Positions 5,048 through 7,179 of a stretch of 7,179 nt of DNA are shown here, piece by piece. The notes under the pieces were generated by a model. That model searched no databases, was not told the DNA's origin, and was given only the letters and a program-made list of their open reading frames with translations. Position 1 is the stretch's first letter, and the number at the start of each line of letters is the position of its first letter. The stretch is from assembly GCA_014380985.1 (NCBI GenBank), contig JACMIU010000448.1, positions 1 to 7,179 on the forward strand, written 5' to 3'. Origin of the DNA: Armatimonadota bacterium (GTDB lineage: Bacteria > Armatimonadota > Armatimonadia > Armatimonadales > Armatimonadaceae). Both the position numbers and the translations under genes were made by a program.

Positions 5048-6043
5048 ATGCAGTATCGAACTTTTCCCGGCACGGACATTTCGGCGTCGGCGGTGGGCTT
5101 TGGCGTGTGGACGGTGGCAACGACATGGTGGGGTATTACCGACCGCGCCGTCGGGCTGGATCTTCTTCGCCGCGCCCTTGACCTCGGTATCACTTTCTAC
5201 GACACGGCGGACACCTACTCCGACGGTGGCGCAGAAACGATTCTCGCCGAAGCGTTCTCCGATCGGCGCGACGAAATCACCATTGCCACCAAGTTCGGCT
5301 ACGATATTTACAACCATCCGCCCGACGCCAACCAGCGTGAACGCCCGCACAACTGGACGCCGGAGTATCTGCGCTTCGCTGTGGAAAAATCGCTGGAACG
5401 ACTGCAAACCGACCGGATAGATTTCTACCAACTTCACAATCCGCGCATGGACGCCCTTTCGAGCGACGATTTGCTGGCGGAACTCGAATCGCTCAAAGCC
5501 GCCGGAAAGATCCGCGCCTACGGGGCGGCACTCGGTCCGGCGATTGACCCGCGTCAAGCGGACGAATCGAAGCACATTATCGAGAATACCGGCATGGCGG
5601 GGGTGCAAATTATCTACAACCTGCTGGAGCAACAGGTCGGCGCACCGATTTTCGAGACCGCTCGCAAGCACGGTAAAGCGGTTTTAACCCGCGTCCCGCA
5701 CGCTTCCGGTTTACTGGAAGGCAACTTGAACGCCGATACAACGTTCGCGCCCGGCGACCATCGCAACTGGCGCATGACCACGAACGAGGCGAAGCGGCAG
5801 TGGCTCGACCGGGGCTTGCTGAAAGTCGCCAAGTTAGACTTTCTGACGGAAGGTACGGGGCGCACGATCAGCCAAGCGGCAATTCAGTACATCCTGTCGG
5901 AGCCAAGCATCGTGTCGGTTCTGCCGAACATCTACGACGCGCCACAGCTCGCCGAACTCGCCGCCGCCGCTGACGCGCCCCCCCTGACGTCAGACGAACT
6001 GACGAAAATCGCCGACCTGCTGGCGAATGATTTCTATCTTTAA
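5048..6043 (+). CDS. Aldo/keto reductase family oxidoreductase
   Basis: This is a complete 331-residue protein, normal length for the family, with a (beta/alpha)8 barrel layout. It is predicted to reduce aldehydes or ketones with NADPH in the cytoplasm; the substrate cannot be read from the sequence. The N-terminal signature ISASAVGFGVWTV (11-23) is present. The catalytic tetrad is complete: D52 and Y57 in FYDTADTYSDGGAE, K82 in IATKFGYD, and H130 in DFYQLHNP. LERLQTDRIDFYQLH is the standard strand-4 motif. In the C-terminal part, TISQAAIQYILSEPSIVSVLPNI (positions about 283-305) is the cofactor-phosphate-binding region, where IxQxALxxxLxxPxVxxxIPG is typical. It is closest to the large 'aryl-alcohol dehydrogenase-like / predicted oxidoreductase' branch. 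The ATG at 5048 is supported by the signature position and the promoter 7 nt upstream. No pathway partner is adjacent. Confidence 0.93.
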   Translation: MQYRTFPGTDISASAVGFGVWTVATTWWGITDRAVGLDLLRRALDLGITFYDTADTYSDGGAETILAEAFSDRRDEITIATKFGYDIYNHPPDANQRERPHNWTPEYLRFAVEKSLERLQTDRIDFYQLHNPRMDALSSDDLLAELESLKAAGKIRAYGAALGPAIDPRQADESKHIIENTGMAGVQIIYNLLEQQVGAPIFETARKHGKAVLTRVPHASGLLEGNLNADTTFAPGDHRNWRMTTNEAKRQWLDRGLLKVAKLDFLTEGTGRTISQAAIQYILSEPSIVSVLPNIYDAPQLAELAAAADAPPLTSDELTKIADLLANDFYL

Positions 6044-6274
6044 CCGGTCGCAAAAAAAGATTGCGAGGCAAACACAAGTTCGGTAGGAAAAGATGCAGGT
6101 TTTGCCGCAAAGTACCGTTATTCACCGATGCGCGGACGGCATATCGGTTGCTATCAAAGGTGGGACGATATATTGTACAAGATTGACCCACAAACTGCAA
6201 CAAACCGACATTCGTCCAAGCGCACCGGACAAAACTTAAACGCAGGGCAAGCAGGGAGCGAAACAATTTTTAAG
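6044..6274 (+). other. 231-bp structured leader/intergenic region before ftsZ
   Basis: No gene is visible here. It holds several possible hairpins: CGCAA/TTGCG (6049-6065), just after the reductase stop; GGCAAAC/GTTTTGCC (6067-6073 with 6099-6106); and ACCG-ATGC/GCAT-CGGT with a two-base bulge (6124-6148). GCAGGG is repeated at 6242-6247 and 6251-6256. None of the hairpins is followed by a T-run, so I see no intrinsic terminator. I could not match the region to a known riboswitch. Confidence 0.4.
6148..6176 (+). promoter_or_regulatory. Candidate ftsZ promoter
   Basis: TTGCTA (6148-6153) and TATTGT (6171-6176) are 17 bp apart, each matching the consensus at four of six positions. The overlapping TATATT (6169-6174) is a better -10 but its spacing is only 15. 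The start would be near 6183, leaving a leader of about 92 nt. The ribosome site before the ATG is weak: AGGGAG at 6253-6258 lies 16 nt away. Confidence 0.35.
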
Positions 6275-7179
6275 ATGACAGTACCGGAACCGTTTGCGAA
6301 AATTAAAGTTATCGGTGTCGGCGGCGGCGGAACCAACGCCGTGAACCGCATGATCGAAGCCGGATTATCCGGCGTGGACTTTTGGGCGATGAACACCGAT
6401 GTACAGGTTCTCGCTACCTCGTCGGCGGAAAACACGCTCCAACTCGGCGTCCGTCTGACGCAGGGACTCGGCGCGGGCGGCGATCCCGAACGCGGACGCG
6501 AGTCCGCCGAAGAATCGCGCTCCGACATCCAAAAAGCGATGGATGGGGCGGACATGGTGTTTATCACGGCGGGCATGGGCGGCGGAACCGGCACGGGCGC
6601 GTCGCCGGTGATCGCGGAAATCGCCCGCTCGATGAATATCCTGACCGTGGCGGTGATCACCAAGCCGTTCCGGTTTGAAGGTCCGCGCCGTGACCGATTG
6701 GCGCGGCAGGGGATTGACGATTTGCGGCAACACGTGGACACCGTGATTATCATTCCGAACGACCGTTTGCTGAACGTGGTCGAAAAGAAAGCGACGCTGA
6801 TGGAAGCGTTCAAGGAAGCCGACGACGTTCTGCGGCAAGGCGTGCAGGGGATTTCGGACATCATCACGATTCCCGGCTTGATTAACGTTGACTTCGCCGA
6901 CGTCAAAGCCGTTATGTCGGACGCCGGAACTGCGCTGATGGGAATCGGTTTCGCGGAAGGCGACCACCGCGCTCTGGAGGCGGCGCAAGCAGCGATTTCG
7001 TCCCCGCTTCTTGAGACCGATATTTCCGGCGCACGATCGGTGCTGGTGAACGTCACGGCGGGTTCCGACCTGACGCTTTCGGAAGTCAACGAGGCGTTGG
7101 AACTGATTCAAAACGGAACCGATGGCGAGGATGCGAACATCATCTTCGGCGCGGTGATTGACCCGCGCCTGTCCGGCGC
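6275..7179 (+). CDS. ftsZ: Cell division GTPase FtsZ (partial, C-terminus beyond right edge)
   Basis: FtsZ is the bacterial tubulin homologue that polymerises into the cytokinetic ring using GTP. The window holds 301 codons from the ATG at 6275. Visible motifs are the N-terminal nucleotide-binding strand IKVIGVGGGGTNAVNRM (10-26), DFWAMNTD (35-42), and the GLGAGGDPERG loop (64-74). The tubulin signature GMGGGTGTGASPV (100-112) and KPFRFEGPRR (130-139) follow. The synergy T7 loop NVDFADVKAVMSDAG (204-218) carries the catalytic Asp residues that complete the GTPase site of the neighbouring subunit. The GTPase domain is intact and the C-terminal domain is under way (NVTAGSDLTLSEVNEA). The variable linker and the C-terminal tail that binds FtsA/ZipA/SepF lie outside the window. 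The protein has almost no N-terminal extension. Its upstream neighbour is an aldo/keto reductase, not ftsA or ftsQ. Confidence 0.98.
   Translation, partial: MTVPEPFAKIKVIGVGGGGTNAVNRMIEAGLSGVDFWAMNTDVQVLATSSAENTLQLGVRLTQGLGAGGDPERGRESAEESRSDIQKAMDGADMVFITAGMGGGTGTGASPVIAEIARSMNILTVAVITKPFRFEGPRRDRLARQGIDDLRQHVDTVIIIPNDRLLNVVEKKATLMEAFKEADDVLRQGVQGISDIITIPGLINVDFADVKAVMSDAGTALMGIGFAEGDHRALEAAQAAISSPLLETDISGARSVLVNVTAGSDLTLSEVNEALELIQNGTDGEDANIIFGAVIDPRLSG

Noticed and set aside
6060..6150. Possible c-di-GMP-I riboswitch before ftsZ (GGCAAAC and CCGCAAAG present)
   Set aside because: The two core motifs are too far apart, the GAAA tetraloop hairpin between them and the receptor helix do not form, and the closing helix is missing.
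6154..7089. Minus-strand open frame of 311 codons opposite ftsZ
   Set aside because: It lies opposite highly conserved FtsZ codons and reads as Ser/Pro/Arg-rich low-complexity sequence with no motif.
1..7179. Mobile elements, CRISPR arrays, tRNA or rRNA genes
   Set aside because: No terminal inverted repeats with a transposase, no regularly spaced direct repeats, and no recognisable tRNA or rRNA sequence were seen on either strand.

Overview
This looks like a chromosomal window from a GC-rich (roughly 58 % by eye) bacterium. It most resembles the Armatimonadota or a related deep-branching phylum. The best taxonomic clue is the pseudopilin at 2068-2802. Its N-terminus runs FTLIELL, then LFPVF, REKSRQ and CLSNVRQIG, followed by a C-terminal H-X9-DG motif. 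That is the DUF1559 pseudopilin architecture that Armatimonadota (and Planctomycetes) carry in many copies. This assignment is inference, because there is no rRNA in the window.

Layout, left to right. On the minus strand, 1-875 is the N-terminal part of a secreted protein with a signal peptide, an Ig-like region and the start of a beta-propeller. It runs off the left edge. Upstream of it on the same strand, 980-1822 encodes a complete six-repeat Kelch propeller. From there the reading direction diverges: a promoter and a compact cobalamin (B12) riboswitch at about 1905-2014, plus a Shine-Dalgarno-sequestering hairpin, lead into the plus-strand pseudopilin. A four-TM membrane protein of unknown function follows (2891-3523). 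It converges, with an 11-bp overlap, on a minus-strand nucleoside-hydrolase-like protein (3513-4433). Divergent from that, on the plus strand, are a small basic protein with an internal repeat (4574-4990), an aldo/keto reductase (5048-6043) and, after a 231-bp structured gap, the first 301 codons of ftsZ (6275 to the right edge).

The most notable element is the riboswitch. Its conserved core, closing helix and L5-L13 kissing complementarity are all readable. It sits directly in front of a pseudopilin gene, not a B12 synthesis, transport or B12-dependent-enzyme gene. The remaining genes are short transcription units of unrelated function and do not form an obvious pathway. The ftsZ gene lies outside the usual division and cell-wall cluster. 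I see no mobile element, CRISPR array, tRNA or rRNA.
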